Shown here piece by piece: positions 6,892 to 13,577 of a DNA stretch of 13,825 nt. The translations under genes were made by a program, and so were the position numbers. The DNA is from Actinomycetota bacterium (GTDB lineage Bacteria > Actinomycetota > Actinomycetes > Actinomycetales > Microbacteriaceae). Under the pieces are notes generated by a model. The model was not told the origin of the DNA. It saw nothing but the letters and a program-made list of their open reading frames with translations, and did no database searches. The stretch covers positions 1-13,825 of the forward strand of contig WLDR01000026.1 in the NCBI GenBank assembly GCA_009704705.1, read 5' to 3'. Numbering within the stretch: the stretch's first letter is position 1; each line of letters opens with the position of its first letter.

Positions 6892-6978
6892 ATGGAGTTC
6901 GAAGGAAACGACACCGTAGGTGGTTACGCCGTGCCCGTCGACCCGATGGACATGCTGCAGTGCGACAGCTGCCAGTAG
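6892..6978 (+). CDS. 28-residue acidic peptide with C-terminal CxxC (unrecognised small protein)
   Basis: The frame has 28 codons from ATG to TAG. The peptide contains E2, E4, D7, D17, D20 and D25 and no lysine, arginine or histidine, giving a net charge near -6. Residues 13-28 read AVPVDPMDMLQCDSCQ, so the only two cysteines (C24, C27) form a CxxC motif one residue from the end. No signal peptide or membrane helix is visible. Support for a real gene comes from the consensus-like promoter at 6793-6822, AGGAGG five bases before the ATG, GC-rich preferred codons, and the terminator about 30 bases after the stop. I do not recognise a family. Options are a redox or metal-binding micropeptide, a precursor of a modified peptide, or a cysteine-sensing leader ORF. 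No modification enzyme, protease or exporter is adjacent, which weakens the precursor idea. Confidence 0.75.
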   Translation: MEFEGNDTVGGYAVPVDPMDMLQCDSCQ

Positions 6979-7007
6979 GCATCAGACCACACTCGCTCTA
7001 GCGAGAC

Positions 7008-7042
7008 GTGAAAACCTCGATCTTTTTGGTCGAGGTTTTCGC
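7008..7042 (+). terminator. strong terminator after the small peptide gene
   Basis: A 13-bp stem with one wobble (7008-7020 with 7030-7042) encloses a 9-base T-rich loop, with AAAA and TTTT runs inside the arms. It ends 8 bases before the -10 box of the next gene, so peptide and kinase genes are separate units. A smaller hairpin, CTCGC-TCTA-GCGAG at 6992-7005, lies just before it. Confidence 0.85.
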
Positions 7043-7050
7043 CATTTCGA

Positions 7051-7056
7051 TACCCT
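7051..7056 (+). promoter_or_regulatory. -10 box (TACCCT) of leaderless promoter for the sensor-kinase-like gene
   Basis: TACCCT is followed by six bases and ATG 7063. The expected -35 region would overlap the 3' arm of the terminator at 7030-7042; TTGGTC at 7026-7031 is a poor candidate with a 19-base spacer. Confidence 0.55.
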
Positions 7057-7062
7057 GAGGGC

Positions 7063-8874
7063 ATGCTTCAACGCAGCTTGGCGAGGATGCGGTCCGCCAT
7101 CGGTCAGATTGCTGGCAGCCAGGCGCTGTCCCTCGCCGTGCTGCTTCCGGGTCTTGTGCTCATCACGCTGGGCACCGCATTTGCAGACATCCAGAATCTT
7201 GGCGACTACGACGAGGCATGGATTGTTGTCGCCGTCCAGGCTTTCGTTGCCGCGCTCGCCACATTCTTTGTGACTGGTCTACCCGTGCGGTTTCTGCGTG
7301 GCCAACTGCGCGTCGCGATGACCTTGTGCGTCTACGCGTTGACTGAAGTCGCTCGAACCGTCGTTGTGCAAAGCCAAGCACTGCAGCGCGGGCTCATCGA
7401 AAACGTGTCGTGGCCTGCACAAGTCTTGATTGCAGTGTTCATTGGTCCCGCAATGTACGGGGTCGCTTCGCTCGCCATCAATCAGTCTCATGAATTTCGA
7501 ATACGAGTTGCCGAGCTGACCGCACGCACATCGTTATTGCAGACAACACTGGCTCGAACCGAGATCGATGCCAAGATTTCCCGGCGCGAAATTGTGACGT
7601 CTGCGAAGAATGCGATTCGCACGGCGCTGAACAAATCGCTCGGCGCATCCGGCAGGGTCGTCCCTAGTGCTGAGAAGATTCGCGCGCTTCTGGATGTCTC
7701 AGATGACGTCGTTCGACCACTGAGTCGTGAATTGAGATATCGCCATGGCTCCTTTTCGGGAATCGCCGAGGAACCTGTGCGAGCGAAGTTTCACGTGCGG
7801 CAAGTTCTTGATCTCGCCTCGACCGTGAGGCCGTTTCGAGCCATCGAAACAATCGTCATCGGCGCAATTCTTGCCGTCGGCGTGGGAATTCCCAACGCGC
7901 CACTGCTCGTCGGCTTGACGGGACTCGTGATCTTGCTTGCGCTCACATTCGGGCTTGTCGCACTGGCCGACCGAGTTCTGACGCGAGTGCTGCGGAGGCT
8001 CCGGCTGCCCGCGCGTCTCGCGGTTCTGATTCCGACGTACATGGCGTTGTGCATCCCCGACGCGTTGGCTGTGGCACTGCTCAATGGGTTACAGGGCGGG
8101 CTGCTGCTGTCGTTCATCGTCTACTCGATGTTTGCCGGATCTCTCATCCTCTGGTACTTGGCCACGATGTCGGGCGTAGAGAAAGGCTATGCCGACGTCC
8201 TTGAAGAGGTTCGTGGAGTTAACCGCCGACTTGAGTGGGCGGTCGCACGTGTGAATGCGCGTCTGTGGACTGACCAAAAGGAGCTGTCGCGAATCCTGCA
8301 CAACGACGTGCAGGGTGTTCTCGTGGCCACCGCGTTCCGCATGCAACGCGACCTCGATGCTGGAATTGATTCGGAAGTTGACTCTCTCGCTGTGCGCCAA
8401 GCAGTTTTGGACGCCCTCAGTAATCCGACGACTGACTCAACGCCACCCATCGAAACCGCGTTAGCCCACGAGCAAGAGCGGTGGGCGGGTGTGCTCGAAA
8501 TTGCGTTCGATGTAGATGAGGCAACGCAACGCATCGTGAATCACGATCGCGACGCGCGTCGGGTCATTCTCGACCTCGTTCACGAGTTCATGGTCAATTC
8601 GCTCAAGCACGGCAAGGCCCGGTCGGCGCGCATGTGGATGAGGCCGACAACGCGCGGGACGATGGATATCTCGCTCTACAACGACGGTGCGCCCATGGCC
8701 CCCGACTTCACGCCAGGGCTCGGTGTTGAGCTGGCCTACTCGGTCTCGGTCTCATTGCGCATGCCGCCGCATCTCACCGGTGTTGAGTTGCGCATCGAAA
8801 TACCCTGCGACGGCACGGAAGCTTACGTCGGCGCGCCCTCGTCGCCCGTGTTCGTCGCAACGACACCTCGCTAG
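7063..8874 (+). CDS. orphan NarL-type sensor histidine kinase-like membrane protein
   Basis: This 603-residue protein has about eight membrane helices in two groups: roughly 21-41, 51-73, 84-104 and 119-139, then 258-276, 279-303, 316-338 and 344-368. A helical, coiled-coil-like cytoplasmic segment (about 143-255) lies between them. After the second group comes a second helical stretch, then a phospho-acceptor-like site with H413 in LSRILHNDVQG, similar to the HisKA_3 type. An HATPase-type domain follows, with N-box HEFMVN (H507, E508, N512), the G1-like NDGAP (D541) and the GLG turn before the last helix. This matches kinases that signal to LuxR-type regulators, but no response regulator is adjacent. 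The signal is unknown. Translation starts at a leaderless ATG. Confidence 0.8.
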   Translation: MLQRSLARMRSAIGQIAGSQALSLAVLLPGLVLITLGTAFADIQNLGDYDEAWIVVAVQAFVAALATFFVTGLPVRFLRGQLRVAMTLCVYALTEVARTVVVQSQALQRGLIENVSWPAQVLIAVFIGPAMYGVASLAINQSHEFRIRVAELTARTSLLQTTLARTEIDAKISRREIVTSAKNAIRTALNKSLGASGRVVPSAEKIRALLDVSDDVVRPLSRELRYRHGSFSGIAEEPVRAKFHVRQVLDLASTVRPFRAIETIVIGAILAVGVGIPNAPLLVGLTGLVILLALTFGLVALADRVLTRVLRRLRLPARLAVLIPTYMALCIPDALAVALLNGLQGGLLLSFIVYSMFAGSLILWYLATMSGVEKGYADVLEEVRGVNRRLEWAVARVNARLWTDQKELSRILHNDVQGVLVATAFRMQRDLDAGIDSEVDSLAVRQAVLDALSNPTTDSTPPIETALAHEQERWAGVLEIAFDVDEATQRIVNHDRDARRVILDLVHEFMVNSLKHGKARSARMWMRPTTRGTMDISLYNDGAPMAPDFTPGLGVELAYSVSVSLRMPPHLTGVELRIEIPCDGTEAYVGAPSSPVFVATTPR

Positions 8875-8877
8875 GCT
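8872..8877 (+). promoter_or_regulatory. -10 box (TAGGCT) of leaderless promoter for the dehydratase-murB unit
   Basis: TAGGCT begins with the TAG stop codon of the kinase-like gene and lies seven bases before ATG 8885. A clear -35 box is not visible. The spacing matches the other leaderless starts in the window. Confidence 0.6.
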
Positions 8878-8884
8878 TGCTCGC

Positions 8885-9331
8885 ATGGCTGTGAATCCCG
8901 CTATCGAAGGTCGCAAATTGCCACCCGCCGAGCCGTACTTGGTTGGCCGCGAGAAGATTCGCGAGTTTGCCCGCGCCGTGTTGGCCACAAACCCGATCAA
9001 TTTCGACGTGGACGCGGCGATTGCAGCCGGTCACGCCGACCTCGTTGCGCCACCGACATTTGCAATCGTCGTTCAAGAAAAGACCCTTGCCCAGTTGTTG
9101 GCGGAACCCGACGCGGGAATCGACTTTAGCCGTGTCGTGCACGGCGACCAACGCTTCACCTACACGCGCCCGATTGTGGCGGGCGACGAGTTGACGGCAC
9201 AGTTGACGGTCGCATCGATCAAGAGCCTGGGCGGCCACAACATGATCACCGCTGTCTCAGAAATGACGGATGGAACGGGCGCCCACGTTGTCACCGCGAC
9301 ATCCACGTTGGTCGTGCGAGGAGACGAGTAA
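8885..9331 (+). CDS. MaoC-like N-terminal dehydratase subunit (HadA-like, UPF0336 type)
   Basis: This 148-residue hot-dog-fold protein is the likely non-catalytic partner of the next gene. In mycobacteria the equivalent HadA pairs with HadB to dehydrate 3-hydroxyacyl-ACP in fatty acid elongation. Visible features are the start PAIEGRKLPP, the central APPTFAIVV and the later VVHGDQRFTYTRPIVAGDEL, all typical of the FAS1_DH/UPF0336 family. It lacks the D-x4-H catalytic pattern seen in the next gene, as expected for the substrate-binding subunit. ATG 8885 is chosen because of the -10 box at 8872-8877; the frame is open further upstream only inside the kinase gene. Its stop overlaps the next start by one base (TAATG). 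Confidence 0.8.
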   Translation: MAVNPAIEGRKLPPAEPYLVGREKIREFARAVLATNPINFDVDAAIAAGHADLVAPPTFAIVVQEKTLAQLLAEPDAGIDFSRVVHGDQRFTYTRPIVAGDELTAQLTVASIKSLGGHNMITAVSEMTDGTGAHVVTATSTLVVRGDE

Positions 9332-9753
9332 TGGCCCCCACGATTGCGACCGTTGCTGTCGGAGACGAGATCCCCTCGGTTGAATACCATCTGACTCGCG
9401 ACACACTCGTGAGGTATGCCGGGGCATCCGGAGACTTCAACCCCATTCACTATCGCGACGACGTTGCAGCTTCGGTGGGGCTTCCGGGTGTGCTTGCTCA
9501 CGGGATGCTCACGATGGGTATTGCCGTTCAGACCACGGTCAACTGGGCCGGAGACCCGGCGCAGGTCGTCGATTACCAGACTCGATTCACACGCCCGATT
9601 GTCGTCGACCCAAAAACTGGTGCTGTGGTCACCATTTCCGGCAAGGTTGGCGTTGTTGATACTGAAGCGAGTGAAGTGCGCGTTGACGTGACGGCCACCT
9701 TCAACGGCGACACCGTGCTGGGCAAGGCCCACGTGCGAGTTCGACTCGCGTAG
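9331..9753 (+). CDS. MaoC-like dehydratase/hydratase (HadB-like)
   Basis: This 140-residue hot-dog protein carries the hydratase 2 motif. D35 and H40 lie in GASGDFNPIHY and are followed by GLPGVLAHGMLTMG, the usual catalytic stretch of R-specific enoyl hydratases and HadB-type dehydratases. With the preceding subunit it probably forms a heterodimer that removes water from 3-hydroxyacyl chains. The start overlaps the previous stop (TAATG), and GAGGAGACGAG just upstream is a good ribosome binding site, so the two are coupled. No third subunit (HadC) is present. murB follows after 23 bases. The exact acyl carrier, ACP or CoA, cannot be told from the sequence. Confidence 0.85.
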   Translation: MAPTIATVAVGDEIPSVEYHLTRDTLVRYAGASGDFNPIHYRDDVAASVGLPGVLAHGMLTMGIAVQTTVNWAGDPAQVVDYQTRFTRPIVVDPKTGAVVTISGKVGVVDTEASEVRVDVTATFNGDTVLGKAHVRVRLA

Positions 9754-9776
9754 TTCGAGAGAAACAACTTCCTCTC

Positions 9777-10883
9777 ATGCGATTCGCAGATGTGACCACC
9801 CTTGGAGTCGGAGGGGACATCGACGACTTCGTTGAGGTCGAGACAAACGCCGAACTACTTGCGGCGGTGTCGCAGGCGCAGAGCGCGGGCTTACCAATAC
9901 TCGTTCTCGGCGGAGGATCTAACCTTCTCGTGGGTGACGCCGGTTTTGATGGTCGAGTGATTGCCTTGCGCACTCGAGGAATTGACGTACGGATTTCTGA
10001 AACCCCCAGTGGCGAAAATAGGGGCACGGCGCGGGTTCGAATTGCTGCCGGCGAATCGTGGGATGACATCGTTGCCTGGTCAGTCGAGAATGGCTTTGCC
10101 GGCATCGAGGCCTTGTCAGGCATTCCGGGTTCAGTCGGGGCCGCACCCATCCAGAACATCGGCGCCTACGGCCAAGAGGTCAGTTCGGTCATTATTGGGG
10201 TCGACGTCTACGACATCGTGGCGGGCGAGGTTCGCTACATTCCGGCCGACGAGCTTGAATTCGCCTACCGTGATTCCGTCTTCAAACAGGGCCTCGAGGC
10301 CATCGTGCTCAGTGTCGATTTTGAGTTAGCGGATGCGCGCGCGACACGTCTCTCGCAGCCCATCGCGTTCGATCAGCTCGCCGGCGCGCTCAAGGTGGAG
10401 ATGGGCGCGCAGGTCGCGCTCGCCGATGTGCGAGAGGCTGTGCTGCAACTTCGTCGCTCAAAGGGCATGGTGCTCGATGCGCAAGATCCAGACACGCGCA
10501 GCGCGGGATCATTTTTTGTCAACCCGATTGTCACCGAGCACTTTTCTCGTTCTTTGCCCGCGGATGCACCCCGTTTTCCCGTCGGTGAAGCGGCTCAGGA
10601 TCGCGTGCTCGAAATCGGCGCGCACGTGCCTCCGCTTGCCGGGCCGGGTTTGGTGAAACTCAGCGCTGCGTGGCTCATTGAGAACGCCGGGATTCCGCGC
10701 GGGTTTTCGTTACCGGGTTCACGAGCAGCCGTGTCGAGCAAGCACACACTTGCACTGACGAACCGGGGCGGGGCATCCGCCGAGGAAATCGCCGGACTCG
10801 CTCGCTACGTGCGCTCGATGGTTCAGTCGCAGTTTGGCATTCTGTTGCAACCCGAGCCCGTGTGCATCGGCATCGAGTTGTAG
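9777..10883 (+). CDS. murB: UDP-N-acetylenolpyruvoylglucosamine reductase
   Basis: This 368-residue cytoplasmic flavoenzyme reduces UDP-GlcNAc-enolpyruvate to UDP-MurNAc with NADPH in peptidoglycan synthesis. The FAD-binding stretch GGGSNLLV is at 45-52. Next come EALSGIPGSVGAAPIQNIGAYG and YRDS (164-167), the latter marking a type I MurB. RSAGSFFVNP carries the proton-donor serine S245, and LQPEPVCIG near the end carries the catalytic glutamate E360. Length fits actinobacterial members. It is the third gene of the dehydratase unit, 23 bases downstream; its own ribosome binding site is weak (GAGAG well upstream). The 3' end converges with the aminotransferase gene with a gap of only 5 bases. 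Confidence 0.95.
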   Translation: MRFADVTTLGVGGDIDDFVEVETNAELLAAVSQAQSAGLPILVLGGGSNLLVGDAGFDGRVIALRTRGIDVRISETPSGENRGTARVRIAAGESWDDIVAWSVENGFAGIEALSGIPGSVGAAPIQNIGAYGQEVSSVIIGVDVYDIVAGEVRYIPADELEFAYRDSVFKQGLEAIVLSVDFELADARATRLSQPIAFDQLAGALKVEMGAQVALADVREAVLQLRRSKGMVLDAQDPDTRSAGSFFVNPIVTEHFSRSLPADAPRFPVGEAAQDRVLEIGAHVPPLAGPGLVKLSAAWLIENAGIPRGFSLPGSRAAVSSKHTLALTNRGGASAEEIAGLARYVRSMVQSQFGILLQPEPVCIGIEL

Positions 10884-10888
10884 CCCAC

Positions 10889-12094
10889 TTAGTGAGTGCC
10901 GAAGAGTTTCTGTAGGCGGTGCATTCCCTCGAGCAACGGCTCGTCACCCAGCGCGTAGCTGAATCGCAAGAACCCACTCGGCCCGAACGCTTCGCCCGGA
11001 ACAGCTGCCACCTCGGCTTGTTCGAGAATCAAGTCGGCGAGTTCGAGCGATGACTGAGGTGTCACCCCACCCCAGGTCTTGCCGAGTAGTTCGCTCACGT
11101 CGGGATACACGTAAAACGCACCGGTAGGCGTCGGAGTATTGAAGCCAGGAATCTTGTTGAGTTCGCCAACAATCAAGTTGCGACGCCTATCGAAGGCCTG
11201 AAGCATCTCGGAGACACACTCTTGCGGACCCGTGAGCGCGGCAATGGCTGCGCGCTGGGAGATGTTCGAGACGTTGGAGGACAAGTGCGACTGGAGGTTC
11301 GCCGCTGCCTTGATGGCATCTGACGGCCCGACCATCCAGCCCAAACGCCATCCGGTCATGGCGTACGTCTTTGCAACACCGTTCACCAAGATTGTGCGGT
11401 CGGCTAGTGCTGGCACGGCGTCGACAATGGACACTGCCTTCACGCCGTCATAGGTGAGGTTCTGGTAGATCTCGTCGCTGATCACCCACAGGCCGTGCTT
11501 CTCGGCCCAGTCGCCGATTTCTTTCGTTTGCTGAGGCGAGTAGACCGAACCCGTAGGGTTCGAGGGCGACACAAAAAGCAGTAACTTTGTGCGTTCGGTG
11601 CGGGCCGCCTCGAGTTGGTCAACGGTCACGAGGTAGTTCTGGTCGGCACCCGCGAACACGTCCACCTGCACGCCACCGGCGAGCTTGATCGCTTCCGGGT
11701 ACGTCGTCCAATAGGGCGTGGGAACGAGCACTTCGTCGCCCGGATCCAGCAAGGTGGCGAAAGCTTGGTAAACGGCCTGCTTGCCACCGTTCGTTACGAC
11801 TACCTGCGATGGGTCAACGGCCAAACCGCTATCGCGAAGAGTCTTGGCGGCAATCGCCTCGCGCAATTCGGGCAAACCCGCGGCTGGGGTGTACCGGTAG
11901 TTCTTGGGATCCTTCACGGCGGCCAAGGCGGCTTCAACGATGTGCTCGGGAGTCACGAAATCGGGTTCCCCGGCGGCGTAACTGATGACCGGGCGACCTG
12001 CCGCCTGGAGGGACTTTGCTTTCGCATCCACTTTCAATGTCGCCGATTCGGCAATGGATGCAATGCGGGTTGAGATTCGCTTCAATTCAGGCAC
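10889..12094 (-). CDS. aspC: pyridoxal-phosphate aspartate aminotransferase (class I)
   Basis: This 401-residue cytoplasmic enzyme transfers the amino group between aspartate and 2-oxoglutarate. It has a class I aminotransferase layout: the YAAGEPDF start region, YRYTPAAGLPELREAI, NGGKQAVY, PSNPTGSVY, DEIYQNLTYDG and the PLP lysine K242 in GVAKTYAMTGWRLGW. The C-terminal substrate arginine lies in GFLRFSYA. The Bacillus/Thermus-like subgroup Ib fits better than the E. coli AspC subgroup, and a prephenate or other side activity is possible. The GTG start at 12094 is fixed by a TAAACT box six bases upstream. It is read away from the tRNA-secE block, from the shared intergenic region 12095-12219. 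Confidence 0.9.
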   Translation of the reverse strand: MPELKRISTRIASIAESATLKVDAKAKSLQAAGRPVISYAAGEPDFVTPEHIVEAALAAVKDPKNYRYTPAAGLPELREAIAAKTLRDSGLAVDPSQVVVTNGGKQAVYQAFATLLDPGDEVLVPTPYWTTYPEAIKLAGGVQVDVFAGADQNYLVTVDQLEAARTERTKLLLFVSPSNPTGSVYSPQQTKEIGDWAEKHGLWVISDEIYQNLTYDGVKAVSIVDAVPALADRTILVNGVAKTYAMTGWRLGWMVGPSDAIKAAANLQSHLSSNVSNISQRAAIAALTGPQECVSEMLQAFDRRRNLIVGELNKIPGFNTPTPTGAFYVYPDVSELLGKTWGGVTPQSSLELADLILEQAEVAAVPGEAFGPSGFLRFSYALGDEPLLEGMHRLQKLFGTH

Positions 12095-12100
12095 GGCTCA

Positions 12101-12106
12101 AGTTTA
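12101..12106 (-). promoter_or_regulatory. -10 box (TAAACT) of leaderless promoter for the aminotransferase
   Basis: On the minus strand TAAACT (12106-12101) is followed by TGAGCC and the GTG start at 12094, a six-base gap. No clear -35 box is seen. Confidence 0.6.
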
Positions 12107-12133
12107 GGCGGGCGCCATCTCACTCGCTTCAGT

Positions 12134-12163
12134 TTGTGGGGACATGGTCTCGTGACCTAAACT
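12134..12163 (+). promoter_or_regulatory. promoter of the tRNA-Trp-secE-nusG block
   Basis: TTGTGG (12134-12139) and TAAACT (12158-12163) are separated by 18 bases. The tRNA begins about 50 bases after the expected start point, so a 5' extension would be cut off by RNase P. A small hairpin CATGC-TTTT-GCATG (12187-12200) lies in this extension. Confidence 0.5.
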
Positions 12164-12219
12164 TCTCAACGGCGGTTGAAATCAGCCATGCTTTTGCATG
12201 CCTTGAAACAAACCGCTTA

Positions 12220-12292
12220 AGGGTGGTGGCTCAATTGGTAGAGCAGCGGTCTCCAAAACCGCAGGTTGCAGGTTCGAGTCCTGTCCGCCCTG
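12220..12292 (+). tRNA. trnW: tRNA-Trp (anticodon CCA)
   Basis: The 73-base cloverleaf has acceptor stem AGGGTGG/CCGCCCT with one G-T pair and discriminator G at 12292. The D arm is GGCTC..GAGC, the anticodon arm GCGGT-CTCCAAA-ACCGC with anticodon CCA, and the T arm GCAGG-TTCGAGT-CCTGT (one G-T pair). The 3' CCA is not encoded: CAA follows the discriminator, so nucleotidyltransferase must add it. secE starts 22 bases later with no promoter or terminator between, so both are probably cut from one transcript. Confidence 0.95.
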
Positions 12293-12314
12293 CAAATCCT
12301 GAAAGGAAGTAGCA

Positions 12315-12605
12315 ATGTCACAAACAGTCGCTGACGAGCCCGGCGAAGACCTCGTCGCGCAAGCTCGCCAAGACAGTGCCTCGCGTAAGGGTCCGTTCGC
12401 GCGACTTTCGCTCTTCCTGCGACAGGTCATCGGCGAGCTTAAGAAGGTTGTCACCCCGACACGTCGCGAGCTCATCAACTACACCATCGTCGTTCTCGTT
12501 TTCGTGGCCATCATGATGGCGCTCGTGGGTGGACTCGACTGGGTATTCGGGTGGATCGTCGTCTTTATCTTCGGTGACCCGGCTGCGTCCACGGCCATCG
12601 GCTAG
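12315..12605 (+). CDS. secE: preprotein translocase subunit SecE
   Basis: This 96-residue inner-membrane subunit stabilises the SecYEG export channel. A hydrophilic N-terminal stretch (1-28) leads to the amphipathic SecE helix with LRQVIGELKKVVTPTRREL (about 36-54), the family hallmark. A single membrane helix follows (about 57-83), with the C-terminus outside. GAAAGGAAG upstream of ATG 12315 is the ribosome binding site. nusG follows in the same direction 77 bases later, the usual bacterial order. Confidence 0.95.
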   Translation: MSQTVADEPGEDLVAQARQDSASRKGPFARLSLFLRQVIGELKKVVTPTRRELINYTIVVLVFVAIMMALVGGLDWVFGWIVVFIFGDPAASTAIG

Positions 12606-12682
12606 ACCCGCGCAGTTCGACCATCGGCGCCAATTCGCGCTGGTCTACATCAACAACTACGAGCTAAGAAGTTCAAAGGATT

Positions 12683-13489
12683 ATGGAAAACAACAACCTG
12701 AGTGAAGCAGAACGTGACGAGCAGCAGCTCGCCGCGGCGCTGGACGAACTTGCGACACACGCCGAACCAGAAGTGACGGAAGACAGCGTTGAAATTGCCG
12801 AGACGCACATCGAAGCCGACATCGAAGCCCTCGTCGATGCCGTTGCCGAAGACGCCGAGCCGGTCGCTGACGACCCGTACGCCGAGTTTGAGCGTGAGCT
12901 GAAGACGCTGCCTGGCAAGTGGTACGTCATCCACTCCTACGCAGGATTCGAGCGCAAGGTCAAGGCCAACATTGAGAACCGCAAGAAGACGCTCGGTCTC
13001 GAAGACTTCATCTTCCAGTGTGAAGTTCCGATGGAAGACGTCGTTGAGATCAAGAACGGTCAGCGCAAGATGGTCACGCGCGTGCGCATCCCGGGCTACG
13101 TTCTCGTACGTCTTGACCTGAATGAAGACAGCTGGTCGTGTATTCGTCACACGCCGGGCGTGACGGGCTTTGTGGGCAACGCTCACAACCCGACGCCGCT
13201 GCGCTTTGTCGAAGCGTTCAACATGCTCAAGCCGCTCGTTGAGGTCAAAGACGTCAACACGGCCAAGGCCGTTCAAGCCAAGGGTGGAGTTGCAGTTGCA
13301 CGCACCCCGATTGCCGAGATCGACTTCGAAATCGGCGAAACGATCATCATCAAGGAAGGCTCGTTCGCGGGTCTGCCGGGATCGATCAGCGAAATCAAGC
13401 CCGAGAGCGGCAAGCTCACGGTTCTGGTTTCGCTCTTTGAGCGCGAGACACCGGTCGAACTGAGCTTCGACCAGGTCACCAAGCAGTAG
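12683..13489 (+). CDS. nusG: transcription termination/antitermination factor NusG
   Basis: This 268-residue protein binds RNA polymerase as an elongation factor and links it to Rho and to the leading ribosome through S10. Residues 1-76 are a strongly acidic extension typical of actinobacterial NusG. The NGN domain starts at about 79 with KWYVIHSYAGFERKV and includes VRIPGYVLVRLDL and HTPGVTGFVG. The KOW domain occupies about 215-268 (GETIIIKEGSFAGLPG.. and the closing VELSFDQV). AAAGGATT before ATG 12683 is the ribosome binding site. It lies between secE and rplK as in most bacteria. Confidence 0.96.
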   Translation: MENNNLSEAERDEQQLAAALDELATHAEPEVTEDSVEIAETHIEADIEALVDAVAEDAEPVADDPYAEFERELKTLPGKWYVIHSYAGFERKVKANIENRKKTLGLEDFIFQCEVPMEDVVEIKNGQRKMVTRVRIPGYVLVRLDLNEDSWSCIRHTPGVTGFVGNAHNPTPLRFVEAFNMLKPLVEVKDVNTAKAVQAKGGVAVARTPIAEIDFEIGETIIIKEGSFAGLPGSISEIKPESGKLTVLVSLFERETPVELSFDQVTKQ

Positions 13490-13534
13490 CTCAGCACCTA
13501 AGCCACCGCAGTTCAGAACTTCTGAATCGCGGGA

Positions 13535-13567
13535 GAGTGAGCCGGGCATCCGGTTCGTTCGAACGAA
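13535..13567 (+). promoter_or_regulatory. structured leader in front of rplK with competing hairpins
   Basis: One hairpin pairs 13535-13545 with 13550-13560 over a GCAT loop (11 bp, three wobbles). A perfect 14-bp palindrome TTCGTTCGAACGAA (13554-13567) overlaps its 3' arm, so only one can form at a time. An upstream inverted repeat TTCAGAA-C-TTCTGAA lies at 13512-13526. Control by ribosomal protein L1 binding is known for L11-L1 operon leaders and could act here; the match to an L1 site is not established. Confidence 0.35.
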
Positions 13568-13577
13568 AGGGAAAGAA

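Noticed and set aside
6892..6978. Small peptide as precursor of a known modified-peptide class (lanthipeptide, lasso, thiopeptide, methanobactin-like)
   Set aside because: No YcaO, lanthionine synthetase, radical SAM, lasso cyclase, protease or exporter gene is in the window, and the two-cysteine tail matches no class I know. The deiminase nearby has no arginine to act on in this peptide.
6892..7056. Small peptide as a cysteine-sensing leader controlling the kinase-like gene by attenuation
   Set aside because: There are only two Cys codons, and the kinase gene has its own leaderless -10 box at 7051-7056 after the terminator, so read-through is not needed. Not excluded, but weaker than an independent gene.
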